Positions 1-9,204 of a DNA stretch of 64,000 nucleotides are shown here, in pieces. Position numbers and translations under genes: made by a program. This DNA comes from Granulicatella adiacens ATCC 49175 (GTDB lineage Bacteria > Bacillota > Bacilli > Lactobacillales > Aerococcaceae). Position 1 is the first letter of the stretch. Each line of letters starts with the position of its first letter. Under the pieces are notes generated by a model, which did not search any database, was not told the origin of the DNA, and saw nothing but the letters and a program-made list of their open reading frames with translations. Where the stretch lies: positions 1,798,001 through 1,862,000 of the forward strand of contig NZ_CP102283.1 in NCBI RefSeq assembly GCF_025150565.1, written 5' to 3'.

Positions 1-272
<272 letters not shown>

Positions 273-461
273 TTAAATTTATTAACGAATAATATACCAT
301 TTTTTTGGCAAAATGCAAGCTTTTTCACAGTATTTATCATCATTCACAAAAGTTTTACATTTCATTGTTCGCATTTTTAGAAACATTAATTTTTTAAAAA
401 TTTCCCTCTCACCCTCCACAGATTGTGCTACACTATAAGTAACAAGGAAAGGATGATTCGC

Positions 462-1232
462 GTGAAAAAACAACTGTTATCGGCGGTTGTACTGAGCCTA
501 GTTCTTCTTGGTTGCTCAAATAAAAACAATCCGAGTGAAACTACGGCCTCTCCATCAACCTCTACGCAAACAACAAATACCACGACTACTAGTACAACGA
601 CAACTGGAAAAACGACTTCTTCTAGCACAGAGGCTTCCTCTGAAGAATCCTCTACTAAGGACATAGCGACAGAAAAACAACAATCCGCTCAAGAAAGTGG
701 GATGGCGGATGTCTCTTTAGGCTATCAGATGGTTGTCAATAAGAAACACGCTCTTCCTTCGACTTACGCTCCGGGAGAAGATCCTACCGCTGGGGCACAA
801 GTGAAGAAACTCATTCAAAAAATGCAAGAACTGGAATATCCAATCAGTGATGTTTACAGCGGATATCGCTCTTATGAATATCAAGAACAACTCTATAACA
901 ATTATGTCGCTCGTGAAGGCAAAGAGGCTGCGGATACGTATTCTGCAAGACCTGGCTACAGCGAACATCAAACCGGACTAGCCTTTGATCTCTTAGATAC
1001 AACAGGAAATTTATTAGACGGTGAAGAAAATAAGGATGCCATCGACTGGCTCCACACCCACGCTCATGAGTATGGATTTATTATCCGATTCCAAGCTGGA
1101 AAAGAAGCCATCACTGGATACCAAGCCGAAGCCTGGCATTTACGCTATGTCGGCGACAAAGCAACAGACATCTATAACTCCGGCCTCTCCCTTGAAGAAT
1201 ACTACGGAGTAGAAGGTGGCGGGTACAAATAG
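462..1232 (+). CDS. D-alanyl-D-alanine carboxypeptidase-type lipoprotein (VanY/LdcB, peptidase M15B)
   Basis: This is a 256-residue exported peptidase of the M15B family, which trims D-alanine or tetrapeptide stems of peptidoglycan. The N terminus is a lipoprotein signal with lipobox LLGC (Cys18), followed by a Ser/Thr-rich linker to about residue 80 that would hold the enzyme away from the membrane. The zinc-site motifs are SEHQTGLAFD and AEAWHLRYVG; most relatives have EPWH where this has EAWH. SGYRSYEYQEQLY precedes them. I chose the GTG at 462 because AAGGAAAGG sits 9 bases upstream, whereas the ATG at 453 touches that site. It is a single gene facing away from guaB. Whether it acts on D,D- or L,D-bonds cannot be read from the sequence. 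Confidence 0.85.
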   Translation: MKKQLLSAVVLSLVLLGCSNKNNPSETTASPSTSTQTTNTTTTSTTTTGKTTSSSTEASSEESSTKDIATEKQQSAQESGMADVSLGYQMVVNKKHALPSTYAPGEDPTAGAQVKKLIQKMQELEYPISDVYSGYRSYEYQEQLYNNYVAREGKEAADTYSARPGYSEHQTGLAFDLLDTTGNLLDGEENKDAIDWLHTHAHEYGFIIRFQAGKEAITGYQAEAWHLRYVGDKATDIYNSGLSLEEYYGVEGGGYK

Positions 1233-1447
1233 GATGTGAGTCTTCGCGCTTAGAAATCGACCACTGGACCAAACCAACGCAAGCATCGTTAAATTACCAA
1301 CATTTAATTTTTTTTGCCGTAATTGCTTGTATAGAAATGGTAATAAAAAAATCAACAAAATCACTAATTAGATGGAAACAGCTAACTTGTTTCCAAGGTA
1401 GATTCTTTTAATACACTTCATAATTTGTAATCAGTTGAAACAAAAAT
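1233..1447. other. Intergenic stretch with one short hairpin
   Basis: No credible gene was found in these 215 bases. An 8-bp inverted repeat, TGGAAACA and TGTTTCCA with a 7-base loop, lies at 1373-1395. It is not followed by a T-run, so it is a weak terminator candidate at best. Confidence 0.4.
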
Positions 1448-1485
1448 AAAAAAGCAAGGTGAATTCACCTTGCTTTTATTTTTAA
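1448..1485. terminator. Bidirectional intrinsic terminator
   Basis: AAAAGCAAGGTGAA and its complement TTCACCTTGCTTTT form a perfect palindrome at 1450-1478, with T-rich flanks on both strands. It lies between the convergent carboxypeptidase and ATPase genes and can serve both. Confidence 0.8.
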
Positions 1486-3536
1486 ATATATGTCAAACTC
1501 TTTCCAATAATAAAAGTGGTTGTCACATTATGCAATACTGCCAAAACACTTGGAGATAACACATCGATTAGCCCTAACCCCATCAAGAAAGTATTAATTC
1601 CTACTGTATTTTTTAAATTCAAATCCAATTGATGATTCAATTGATCCGTAATCGTATCTAACACATGTAGTCCTGTCAACTGTTCATTTAAAAATAATAT
1701 ATCACTCGCTTGGCGAGCGATATCTGAAGCTCCAGCCATCACAACCCCTACATTTGCTAAAGAAAGTGCGGCAGAATCATTAATTCCGTCTCCAATCATC
1801 AACACATGATGGCCTTGATCTTTCAATTGCTGAATAACTTGATGCTTTTGTTCAGGTTTTACTTGAGTGTAGACCTTATCAAAAGAAATGAGAGAACAAA
1901 TCGTTTCCGTCCGTTTTTGTGTATCTCCGGTAAGAAGAACTATCTGCTTACCTTTTTCCTTTAATTCATGCAATAATTCAATAGCCTCTGGGCGTAGCGG
2001 TGTATCAATAAGAAAAATAGCAATTAATTTTCCATCGTAACTTAGATAGAGCAAATTAAACATTTGACTATATTCTTCTATGACTTTCTTCTGTTGTTCC
2101 GAAATAAAAGTTTGTTCTTCTTCTAGTAATTCTAGACTACCAATGACCACTCTTTTTCCGTCGATGGAAGATACAATTCCTTTTGAAGCTACGTGAGTTA
2201 ATTTCCCATGCATTTCTTCATGTTCAATTCCCTCATCTTCTGCTTTCTTAACAACAGCAGTCGCAATTGGATGATAAATATGTTCTTCCAAACAAGCTGC
2301 AATTCGTAAAACTTCCGCATCATCATAACCCTCATAGGAAATAATTCGCTGAATCTTTGGAATACCAGTTGTCAATGTTCCTGTCTTATCAAAAACAAAA
2401 GTATCGACTTGCGCATATTCATCTAAAGAGTTAGATCCTTTAATGACAATCCCCTGATTAGAAGCTGCTTTAATGGCTGTTAAATATGTAGCTGGTGAAG
2501 ATAATTTTAACGCACATGAATAATCTACTAATAGGAAAGTGAGTGCTTTAGAGACTGAGCGTGTGAATAGATACGTCAACGCCATCCCTATGAAATTATA
2601 TTTCACTAATCCATCCGCTTTTTCCATTAATTGCTTTTGTTGTTTCGATTGATGGAATTCACTAGATTTGATAAGTTGAACAATTTGCTGCAAGCGTAAG
2701 TTTTGTTGCTTATTCGTCACTTCTACTAGTAGTTCGCCATGCTCTACAACTGTATTAGCGTAGACCATATCCCCTTGTTTTTTGGCGACTGGGAATGACT
2801 CGCCTGTTAATGAGCTTTCATTTAAGTATCCTCTTCCATTGACAACTCTTCCGTCAAAGTATATTTCTTGACCTTCTGTTGCAACGAAGATATCTCCTAC
2901 TTCAACATGATTACTCATTTTCTTGAAGCGCTCGCCCTCTTTTTCAATCCATATCTCGTAAATATTATTCGTTAAATTCTTTTCAAGTTCTTCAATGGAT
3001 TTCTTTTGGGACCAGTCATCTAAATCGTCTCCTAAATTCAATAAGAACATAATCATATCAGCAGTTTTATGGTCTCCCATCGCTGCAGAAGTCGCTATAG
3101 CCACAAAATCGAGTAAACTCATAGAAAGTTTTTTCTCACAAATTGATTGGAAAGCAGCCTTTCCAAACTTCACCATTTTCAGAAGTATCCATCCCACACG
3201 AAGAGGTGTTGGAAGAAGGACTTTTGAAAGCATTCTTCTATAGAGATGCGTTGAAATAATATCATATGGCGAAGAAGGGACTAGCCACTCGACTTCGTTT
3301 TGTTTTTCAATTACTTTCTCCATTTGAATCAAAGATAAAAAACTTTGAACCTGTTGATCTTTCCCTTGAGAAAAATACACTCCTACATGCTTTAAATCTT
3401 TATAAAAGTGCAACTTTTCAATACCAGGAACTGTGCAAGCTAATTCCTCTAAATACATTTGTACCGAATACGGACAGGTAAAAGGGAGCTCTAGTCGCAC
3501 TCTAGAGTTCGATTGATGCTTAATAATAAACTTCAT
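1482..3536 (-). CDS. P1B-type heavy-metal ATPase with atypical metal motif (CtpC-like)
   Basis: This 684-residue protein has the P-type ATPase core: actuator LTGES, phosphorylation site DKTGTLT with Asp383, the P1B-specific HP pair in HIYHPIATAV, and hinge GDGINDSAAL. It should pump a metal ion across the membrane at the cost of ATP. The N terminus (about residues 1-75) looks like a degenerate metal-binding fold without a CxxC pair. Where copper and zinc pumps have [10 protein letters not shown], this has YSCALKLSSP: the first Cys is Tyr340, the Pro is Ser, and only Cys341 remains. The start codon overlaps the stop of the upstream small gene by one base (TAATG), so the two are probably translated together. 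The substrate is not determined; manganese or zinc export, as for mycobacterial CtpC, is an inference from context. Confidence 0.85.
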   Translation of the reverse strand: MKFIIKHQSNSRVRLELPFTCPYSVQMYLEELACTVPGIEKLHFYKDLKHVGVYFSQGKDQQVQSFLSLIQMEKVIEKQNEVEWLVPSSPYDIISTHLYRRMLSKVLLPTPLRVGWILLKMVKFGKAAFQSICEKKLSMSLLDFVAIATSAAMGDHKTADMIMFLLNLGDDLDDWSQKKSIEELEKNLTNNIYEIWIEKEGERFKKMSNHVEVGDIFVATEGQEIYFDGRVVNGRGYLNESSLTGESFPVAKKQGDMVYANTVVEHGELLVEVTNKQQNLRLQQIVQLIKSSEFHQSKQQKQLMEKADGLVKYNFIGMALTYLFTRSVSKALTFLLVDYSCALKLSSPATYLTAIKAASNQGIVIKGSNSLDEYAQVDTFVFDKTGTLTTGIPKIQRIISYEGYDDAEVLRIAACLEEHIYHPIATAVVKKAEDEGIEHEEMHGKLTHVASKGIVSSIDGKRVVIGSLELLEEEQTFISEQQKKVIEEYSQMFNLLYLSYDGKLIAIFLIDTPLRPEAIELLHELKEKGKQIVLLTGDTQKRTETICSLISFDKVYTQVKPEQKHQVIQQLKDQGHHVLMIGDGINDSAALSLANVGVVMAGASDIARQASDILFLNEQLTGLHVLDTITDQLNHQLDLNLKNTVGINTFLMGLGLIDVLSPSVLAVLHNVTTTFIIGKSLTYI

Positions 3537-3814
3537 TATTTTTCACTAGTTTCTACTACTAATTGTGCATTTTTTTCTTCAGCATATAAGTCTTTTGCTT
3601 CTTCTAAGACATCATCTGCATGTTGTTTTACAGTAGAAACGGTTGCGTCAATACCATCTTTTAATTTATAAGAAGTAGCGACTGCTTTAGCATATACATG
3701 TTTTGCTTCTTTGCTCGCTAATAGTTTTAATCCTAACGATCCAAATAAAACTCCTCCCGCAAATACACCTGATTTTTTAGCAAATTTTCCTAAACTTACA
3801 AGTTCTTTAATCAT
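3536..3814 (-). CDS. Small membrane-anchored PacL-like / DUF6110-type partner of the ATPase
   Basis: This 92-residue protein starts MIKELVSLGKFAKKSG, has one short glycine-rich hydrophobic segment (about residues 14-29), then a charged, probably helical tail. I use the ATG at 3812-3814 because GGAGGT lies 7 bases before it; the upstream ATG at 3829 would contain that site. The layout resembles the mycobacterial PacL proteins (DUF1490), small partners encoded beside P-type ATPases such as CtpC, and I recall similar firmicute proteins filed as DUF6110. Unlike PacL1 there is no Asp/His metal-binding motif at the C terminus. Overlap with the ATPase gene supports a joint role as scaffold or partner. 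The PacL link rests on architecture and context only. Confidence 0.6.
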   Translation of the reverse strand: MIKELVSLGKFAKKSGVFAGGVLFGSLGLKLLASKEAKHVYAKAVATSYKLKDGIDATVSTVKQHADDVLEEAKDLYAEEKNAQLVVETSEK

Positions 3815-3838
3815 TATGATTACCTCCATTTTTTCTAA

Positions 3839-3858
3839 TTAGAATTATTCAATTCTAA
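3839..3858. promoter_or_regulatory. Perfect 8-4-8 inverted repeat, candidate metalloregulator operator
   Basis: TTAGAATT and AATTCTAA are separated by ATTC. The repeat lies just downstream of the -10 box of the small gene/ATPase operon, over the expected transcription start, where a repressor would act. The regulator is not identified; the spacing differs from the usual PerR box. Confidence 0.6.
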
Positions 3859-3862
3859 CTAT

Positions 3863-3891
3863 AGTATACGGATTTAATCCCCTTCTTTCAA
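3863..3891 (-). promoter_or_regulatory. Sigma-A-type promoter of the PacL-like/ATPase operon
   Basis: On the minus strand TTGAAA (3886-3891) and TATACT (3863-3868) are separated by exactly 17 bases, a near-consensus vegetative promoter. The inverted repeat at 3839-3858 follows immediately. Confidence 0.75.
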
Positions 3892-3937
3892 TAATTAAAA
3901 GTTTAAGATTCTATTAGTCTCTTTGACTTTCTAAATA

Positions 3938-3968
3938 AAAGCTACCTTGTAAAAAAACAAGGTAGCTT
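3938..3968 (-). terminator. Intrinsic terminator of the DUF4336 gene
   Basis: AAGCTACCTTG and CAAGGTAGCTT form an 11-bp stem overlapping the stop codon of the DUF4336 gene. On the minus strand it is followed by a T-rich stretch. Confidence 0.75.
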
Positions 3969-4716
3969 ATTCTAACCAAAAGAATGCTTGAGGTAACTTT
4001 TCCTCTGCATTTCCTATAAAGCACTTCCCATGCGCAAAAAGAACATTCAATGGCTTCCAACCTTTGATTCTTTGATAACACTTTCTAGCTATTTCTTTGT
4101 GAAACAAAAAGGTCATTCTTAAATCTCTTGGTGTATGGCCATTGGGGTAAGTATTATCTCCTATTTTGAATAATAAACGGTGCCAACAAGAGCACTCTTC
4201 CGAAAGTTCAATATTCTCAATCAAATCTGTTAAAATTAATGTACGACTCTTTTGGTGGAAGAATACAGACTCCTCGATGAGTGTACTTCCTTCAAACGGG
4301 AGATAATCTATTTCTGATTGCCAACTAATAGCAACGGTTTTATCTAGTACGGTGTAGGTCTGGATACCCTTTGATTCTTCCAAAATTTTCTCCAGCCCTT
4401 TTGTTGCCCACACTTTTGCAGTCGGATACGTTTGGCTCCACTCTTCCATATAGACATAATGCAATTTATTGGGAGCTACTATGTGTGCCACATTTCCCAG
4501 AGCTTCGATTTGACTTTTCAACTCTTGTGTTAAATGAATCGGAGAATGGATCCACAAGTCGCGATTGCTTAATCGTACCACTGTCATCCGCGTGCTAAAG
4601 GGCACTTGAGTCAGTTTGAAGTGCATTTCGACAATGTTTCCATCGACAATCCAAATATCTTCACCAATTGCTTTTAATGTATATAGTGGTTCATATACTT
4701 TCACAGAACATGTCAT
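3967..4716 (-). CDS. DUF4336 family protein (metallo-beta-lactamase-like fold)
   Basis: The 249-residue product carries the features I associate with DUF4336: RLSNRDLWIHSPIHLTQEL near residue 50, then IVAPNKLHYVYMEEWSQTYP and AKVWATKGLEK. The family is thought to share the metallo-beta-lactamase fold, but I do not see a canonical HxHxDH motif, so catalysis is uncertain. No signal peptide is apparent and the protein is probably cytoplasmic. GAGGAG precedes the ATG at good distance. The upstream gene ends 20 bases away and reads the same way, so the two probably share a transcript. The biological role of the family is not known to me. Confidence 0.7.
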   Translation of the reverse strand: MTCSVKVYEPLYTLKAIGEDIWIVDGNIVEMHFKLTQVPFSTRMTVVRLSNRDLWIHSPIHLTQELKSQIEALGNVAHIVAPNKLHYVYMEEWSQTYPTAKVWATKGLEKILEESKGIQTYTVLDKTVAISWQSEIDYLPFEGSTLIEESVFFHQKSRTLILTDLIENIELSEECSCWHRLLFKIGDNTYPNGHTPRDLRMTFLFHKEIARKCYQRIKGWKPLNVLFAHGKCFIGNAEEKLPQAFFWLE

Positions 4717-4736
4717 ATCAGATTCTCCTCTGGTGA

Positions 4737-5447
4737 TTAGTAGACCTCATAATGAATAATCAGCGGCGAATTTTTCTTCAAAAGTTTTTGAAGACGTTTA
4801 TGATATTGGGCCGGGAAGACCATATTTTTAGCACGCAATGTTTTTTCATGCAGCACTTTTGCGGTGTGGTCGGCAAAACTCAAACAATTTCTAGTCCAGC
4901 CATTATAGGTCATGAATTTAGAACGATTGAATTTATAAAAAACGGTATCCATCTGTTGTGCCATGAAGTACACATACATTTCTTCAAAACGATCGAAAGT
5001 TGGATTATAGTAAATGGCTTCACTCGTCGGCTCCCATGTCTTTGTCGGCGCTAATATTTTTTCTAAGTATGCATGAATGGCATCCATTTGCTCAGAAGTG
5101 ACCGCAATTGAATAAATATGTAATGCTTTTTGATAATGGTTCTTACAAAATAGCATATACTCTTCACGCGGTGCTTTGATGAGCACTCCTTCTGCTATCC
5201 AGCCGCCTAATTTCAAATCTCTCTCATCATAGTTCCCGTACGAATAGACATAGCCATCAATACATAAATCGACATGTCCAAGAGGTCCATTTCCGCGCTC
5301 TGCCACATGCACAAAAATTTCAAAGCGACTCTTGGCTAGCGGTGGGTATGGAATTGGATAGGGAACGTATTCCATCGGCATATTTACTTTTGGAAATGTC
5401 CGCACCACTTGATGCAACACTTTCTCCATTAATTTCTTTTCAGCCAT
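4737..5447 (-). CDS. Unrecognised protein, possible permuted papain-like fold
   Basis: I do not recognise this 236-residue protein. It has no signal peptide and no clear membrane segment. Two patches look like possible active-site elements: GPLGHVDLCIDGYVYSYG with His58, and NGWTRNCLSFADH with Cys188. A histidine early and a cysteine late in the chain is the order found in permuted papain-like hydrolases (LRAT, YiiX and DUF4105 types), and the glycine and aromatic pattern around the His fits. The start is supported by GAGGAG 7 bases upstream. It is followed by the DUF4336 gene in a likely two-gene transcript. The fold suggestion is an inference and could be wrong. Confidence 0.5.
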   Translation of the reverse strand: MAEKKLMEKVLHQVVRTFPKVNMPMEYVPYPIPYPPLAKSRFEIFVHVAERGNGPLGHVDLCIDGYVYSYGNYDERDLKLGGWIAEGVLIKAPREEYMLFCKNHYQKALHIYSIAVTSEQMDAIHAYLEKILAPTKTWEPTSEAIYYNPTFDRFEEMYVYFMAQQMDTVFYKFNRSKFMTYNGWTRNCLSFADHTAKVLHEKTLRAKNMVFPAQYHKRLQKLLKKNSPLIIHYEVY

Positions 5448-5560
5448 TACAAACTCCTCAAAAATTCAGATAGGTTCATTTTAGCATAAAAGCCTCTTCT
5501 AAACAGTCTTTTTTTAGAAAATCTAATACTTTCTCTAACTTATCTCTTCATTTTTTTCAT

Positions 5561-5592
5561 AAAAAAACCTCTCACCATAGATGAGAGGAAAA
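5561..5592 (-). terminator. Intrinsic terminator downstream of the BaiN-like gene
   Basis: CCTCTCA (5568-5574) and TGAGAGG (5582-5588) pair, and on the minus strand the stem is followed by seven T residues. It lies about 110 bases past the stop of the flavoprotein gene. Confidence 0.7.
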
Positions 5593-5702
5593 AAGGATAG
5601 AGTTTTATTTACTATTAGTAAATAAATCTTATTTGGGAATAGAAAAACTATACTCAAATTTTATGAATAAATTATGACAATTTTTGCTATAAATAGAGAA
5701 AT

Positions 5703-6956
5703 TTAATCGCCAAAAGCTGCGTGCATGCCCGCCACATAACCTGTCACAAAAGCAGCGGTGATATTATATCCACCTGTATAACCATGAATATCTAGCAGTT
5801 CCCCACAGAAATACAAACCTTGTGTTAATTTCGATTGCAAACTTTTCGGATTCACCTCTTTTAGATGCACTCCTCCGCCAGTTACAAAGCCTTTCTCAAT
5901 CGGGAGAGATCCATTCACCGTAAAACGGAAATTCGTCAGCCCTTCTTTGACAGCAATCCAGTTAGCCTCTGTCAAGCGACTTACCGCCATTTGGTCATCA
6001 ATCCCGACTTTTTCTAGTAAAAATTCTACATATCGTTCAGGAAGTAGCCCCTTCAGGTGGTTTTTAATCGATTTTAGAGGCGCTTCCTCCACAAAACCTT
6101 TCAACTTCGCATCTAGTTCTGAAGCACTGAAGTCTGGTAATGCATTTAAACTCATTACGACTTCTTTCTTATTTTCCTTTTCTTGTACCTGATGCACAAA
6201 GCTTGAACAACGTAACACTGCTGGTCCGCTGATACCAAAGTGGGTGAAAATCATATCCATCTGATGCGTAACAACCGCTTTCCCTTTCCCATTGAGGACA
6301 CTGAGTGCAACATTTCGTAAGGATAGCGCACGAAGCTCTCCTTTTTGAATAAATTCTTCGCTACTTGTCAAGGGAACTTCTGTCGCAAAAAGAGGCGTAA
6401 TCGTATGGCCTGCAACACGGGCAATTCCATATCCATCTCCAGTCGAACCTGTCTTCGGATACGATTTCCCACCGGTCGCCAAAATCACCGCATCGGCCTG
6501 CAGTTGTTCCCCATTATCAAGTTCTACCACTCGTACGGCTCCCTCGTTTACACGAATGGTCTTCACTTTCACATTCGTACGCACTTGCACGCCTAGCTTC
6601 TTGATTTCCTGAATAAAGGTCTCCAAAATCGTCTTGGCAGAATCTGTCACAGGAAACATGCGCCCATGATCTTCTTCCTTCAAACGAACTCCACGCGATT
6701 CGAAAAATTGAATAATATCTTGATTGTCAAATTGAGAAAAGGCACTATATAAAAAGCGTCCATTCCCCGGAATATGTTTCACGATTTCCTCAGGAGAACG
6801 TCGATTGGTAACATTACAACGTGTCCCTCCTGTGTGCAATAATTTTTTCCCTAAAGTTGGGTTTTTCTCCAATAAGACCACTTCAGCGCCATGCATCGCT
6901 GCACTGACTGAAGCCATTAATCCACTCGTTCCACCACCGATTACAATAACTTTCAT
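5703..6956 (-). CDS. BaiN/YhiN (HI0933) family FAD-dependent oxidoreductase
   Basis: The 417-residue product starts MKVIVIGGGTSGLMAS, a Rossmann dinucleotide-binding motif, followed by LLEKNPTLGKKLLHTGGTRCNVTN, the signature of the HI0933/YhiN (BaiN, RdsA) flavoprotein family. FHVNGSLPIEKGFVTGGG-like and GLYFCGELLDIHGYTGGYN motifs near the C terminus complete the FAD site; the first reads FTVNGSLPIEKGFVTGGG here. Members are cytoplasmic flavoproteins whose physiological substrate is poorly defined; BaiN acts on bile-acid intermediates in clostridia, which need not apply here. I use the ATG at 6954-6956 because TTGGAGG lies 6 bases before it. It stands alone between two terminators. Confidence 0.85.
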   Translation of the reverse strand: MKVIVIGGGTSGLMASVSAAMHGAEVVLLEKNPTLGKKLLHTGGTRCNVTNRRSPEEIVKHIPGNGRFLYSAFSQFDNQDIIQFFESRGVRLKEEDHGRMFPVTDSAKTILETFIQEIKKLGVQVRTNVKVKTIRVNEGAVRVVELDNGEQLQADAVILATGGKSYPKTGSTGDGYGIARVAGHTITPLFATEVPLTSSEEFIQKGELRALSLRNVALSVLNGKGKAVVTHQMDMIFTHFGISGPAVLRCSSFVHQVQEKENKKEVVMSLNALPDFSASELDAKLKGFVEEAPLKSIKNHLKGLLPERYVEFLLEKVGIDDQMAVSRLTEANWIAVKEGLTNFRFTVNGSLPIEKGFVTGGGVHLKEVNPKSLQSKLTQGLYFCGELLDIHGYTGGYNITAAFVTGYVAGMHAAFGD

Positions 6957-7000
6957 ACTTGCCTCCAATTCTAGTTGTCCCAACTATTATAAAGCATGCA

Positions 7001-7033
7001 AAATAAAAAAGCCTAGAGAAACTCTCTAGACCT
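7001..7033 (-). terminator. Intrinsic terminator of the small membrane protein gene
   Basis: CTAGAGA (7013-7019) and TCTCTAG (7023-7029) form a tight hairpin followed on the minus strand by six T residues, just after the stop at 7041. Confidence 0.75.
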
Positions 7034-7040
7034 TTTCCAC

Positions 7041-7475
7041 TTACTCTTTCCATTCTTTCAGTGAAGCTAAATAGAACGCCCCACAGACGATTAATAGACT
7101 TCCTCCTGCAAAATACGGAAGAATCTCTAAAGTTCCGAAACTCATCCAGTAAAGAATTGTAAGGATGATTTGGAAAACGGGAATGGCTGGCAAAATTCGT
7201 TGCAGCGTCGGCATAAAAATCAGAATACCTGCGACTAAATAGAAAATCCGCACTCCGTTTTTGATTCTCGAATCTCCTTTAAAGGTTTGAAACCCTTTGA
7301 TTCCAAAATAAATAACGATTAAATTCAGCATCAACAAAATCCAAAAGAACTGTGAGGAAACATCTACTGTGTTCACAAAAGATAGTTTTAATGCGACAAT
7401 GGGCGCTAACCAGAACAACACTCCAGAACCAACCCCAACAATCCCACAAAAACGAGCTAAATTTTTACGATCCAT
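7041..7475 (-). CDS. Small integral membrane protein of unknown function
   Basis: The 144-residue product is mostly hydrophobic, with four likely membrane segments at about residues 9-31, 43-61, 74-90 and 96-136 (the last region may hold two). The ends are charged, KNLARF at the start and KEWKE at the end. I see no catalytic or transport motif and cannot name a family. GGAGGAG sits 5 bases before the ATG. It follows ridA by 32 bases and could be the last gene of the malY-ridA transcript. Confidence 0.6.
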   Translation of the reverse strand: MDRKNLARFCGIVGVGSGVLFWLAPIVALKLSFVNTVDVSSQFFWILLMLNLIVIYFGIKGFQTFKGDSRIKNGVRIFYLVAGILIFMPTLQRILPAIPVFQIILTILYWMSFGTLEILPYFAGGSLLIVCGAFYLASLKEWKE

Positions 7476-7507
7476 ACAACTCCTCCTTCTTATCTATCAA
7501 ACATCGC

Positions 7508-7894
7508 TTATGCTTTTACAGCCGTCACTTGGATTTCCACTAGGGCATTTTTAGGTAGGGCCGCTGCTTGAAATGCCATCCGTGCTGGATAAGGAGAAGA
7601 AAAATACTCTCCATACACTCCATTCATTTGTGCAAAGTCGTTGATATCCGCTAGTAGCACCGTTGTCGATACGACCGCATCCATTCCTACCCCTGCTTCT
7701 TTTAAAATCGCACGGATATTTTTCAATGATTGATGCGTTTGGCTCACAATATCACTTCCTGCGAATTCCCCTGTTTCAGGAACGATTGGCAACTGTCCAG
7801 AGACGACAATCGTTTCTCCTTTATAGGCTACTCCTTGTGAGTAAGGCCCGATTGCTTTTGGAGCCTGTTCTGTTTGAATTACTTTCTTTGTCAT
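7508..7894 (-). CDS. ridA: RidA family reactive enamine/imine deaminase
   Basis: The 128-residue product has the full RidA fold: AIGPYSQGV near the N terminus, VVSGQLPI, and the C-terminal [20 protein letters not shown] with the conserved substrate-binding Arg. RidA hydrolyses reactive enamine/imine intermediates released by PLP enzymes, protecting other PLP enzymes from 2-aminoacrylate. AGGAGG lies 6 bases before the ATG. The upstream gene, 11 bases away, encodes a PLP beta-lyase that would itself release such imines, so the pairing makes biochemical sense. Confidence 0.92.
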   Translation of the reverse strand: MTKKVIQTEQAPKAIGPYSQGVAYKGETIVVSGQLPIVPETGEFAGSDIVSQTHQSLKNIRAILKEAGVGMDAVVSTTVLLADINDFAQMNGVYGEYFSSPYPARMAFQAAALPKNALVEIQVTAVKA

Positions 7895-7904
7895 GGAAAT
7901 CCTC

Positions 7905-9134
7905 CTAGTCTAATGGTGGCACAGTGTCCACGAATACATATGTTTTCATACGGTCAAACGCTTCTACAAGACGCGCATACGGCAATGCGAGGTTGATACG
8001 GATACAGCCTTCGCCGAAGAACATCTTGCCATCTTGCCAAGCCACGCCGACATCCCAGCCACGTTTTTCGAGCTGCTCCAGCGTCAGATTGTGTTTTTTT
8101 AAGAACGGTGAACAGTCGATAAAAAGCATATACGTGCCTTCAGGTTTTGTGACTTCTACGCCGTCCAATTCACGGTGAATAAAGTCGCACGCGTAGTCCG
8201 CATTCTTCTCGATCACTTCACGCAACTCTTCCAGCCACTCATATCCTTCTTCTTGATACGCCCCGATTAAAGCATGCATTGACATCACATTCATCGCGTT
8301 ATAATGCGGCTTCATCCCTTTTGACTCGACACGGTCTCTTAAAGCATCATTGTAAATCACATGATAACTTCCCACGAGTCCTGCCAGGTTAAACGTCTTA
8401 CTTGGCGCATACATGGCCACGGTGCGATTCTTCGCATCTTCTGAAATCGATTGTGTTGGAATATGTTTGTGGCCTTTAAAAATAATATCGGACCAAATTT
8501 CATCCGACACGACAATCACATCGTACTTGCGGTAAATCTCCATCGCGCGTTCAATTTCTTCTTTCTCCCATACACGACCACTTGGGTTATGCGGAGAACA
8601 GAAAATCGCCACATGAATCTTATGTGCTTTGATTTTTTGTTCCATATCCTCAAAGTCCATACGGTAAACGCCCTTTTCGTCTTTCACAAGCGGGCTATGC
8701 ACAGCCTTCAAGCCATTATCATTTAACGACTGCGTAAAGCCGACATAGGTTGGACTATGCACTAACACAGCATCCCCAGGCGCAGCGTACGATGTTAAAG
8801 TCGATACGACTCCTCCAAGCACGCCATTTTCATGACCAATATGTTTACGCGTTAATCCTGTCACTTGATGGTGGCGCGCATGCCACTGAATAATGCTTTC
8901 GTAGTACACTTTAGAAGGTATAAAGTACCCGAAAATCGGATGTTCCAATCGTTTTTGCATCGCCGAAATCACCGTTGGCACGGTTGGGAAACTCATGTCC
9001 GCAATCCACATCGGAATCACATCGAAACCTTTCTTCGGTCTATCTGGCGACTTTCCTGGAATCAACCCTAGCCCATCCACCGCCAGAGCGTCCATTCCAT
9101 GTCGATCAAATTCTGTCGTAAAATCATATTTCAT
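7905..9134 (-). CDS. MalY/PatB-type PLP aminotransferase / cystathionine beta-lyase
   Basis: The 409-residue product is a fold-type I PLP enzyme of the MalY/PatB group. Visible motifs are [14 protein letters not shown] near residue 45, [22 protein letters not shown] and the lysine that binds PLP in [10 protein letters not shown] (Lys246). The group cleaves cystathionine or cysteine to release pyruvate and ammonia. I prefer the ATG at 9132-9134 because AGGAGG is 8 bases upstream; the ATG two codons earlier is too close to that site. ridA follows 11 bases later, and together they suggest sulfur amino acid breakdown with imine clean-up. Confidence 0.88.
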   Translation of the reverse strand: MKYDFTTEFDRHGMDALAVDGLGLIPGKSPDRPKKGFDVIPMWIADMSFPTVPTVISAMQKRLEHPIFGYFIPSKVYYESIIQWHARHHQVTGLTRKHIGHENGVLGGVVSTLTSYAAPGDAVLVHSPTYVGFTQSLNDNGLKAVHSPLVKDEKGVYRMDFEDMEQKIKAHKIHVAIFCSPHNPSGRVWEKEEIERAMEIYRKYDVIVVSDEIWSDIIFKGHKHIPTQSISEDAKNRTVAMYAPSKTFNLAGLVGSYHVIYNDALRDRVESKGMKPHYNAMNVMSMHALIGAYQEEGYEWLEELREVIEKNADYACDFIHRELDGVEVTKPEGTYMLFIDCSPFLKKHNLTLEQLEKRGWDVGVAWQDGKMFFGEGCIRINLALPYARLVEAFDRMKTYVFVDTVPPLD

Positions 9135-9204
9135 CCGCATAACCTCCTAGAATCTCACTTTCATTATACACCGTCCCCCGCATCCACTCAACGCCCGCCG
9201 AAGA

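Noticed and set aside
423-461. Upstream start for the carboxypeptidase lipoprotein
   Set aside because: The upstream codons precede the ribosome binding site and would disrupt the lipoprotein signal; the GTG at 462 fits better.
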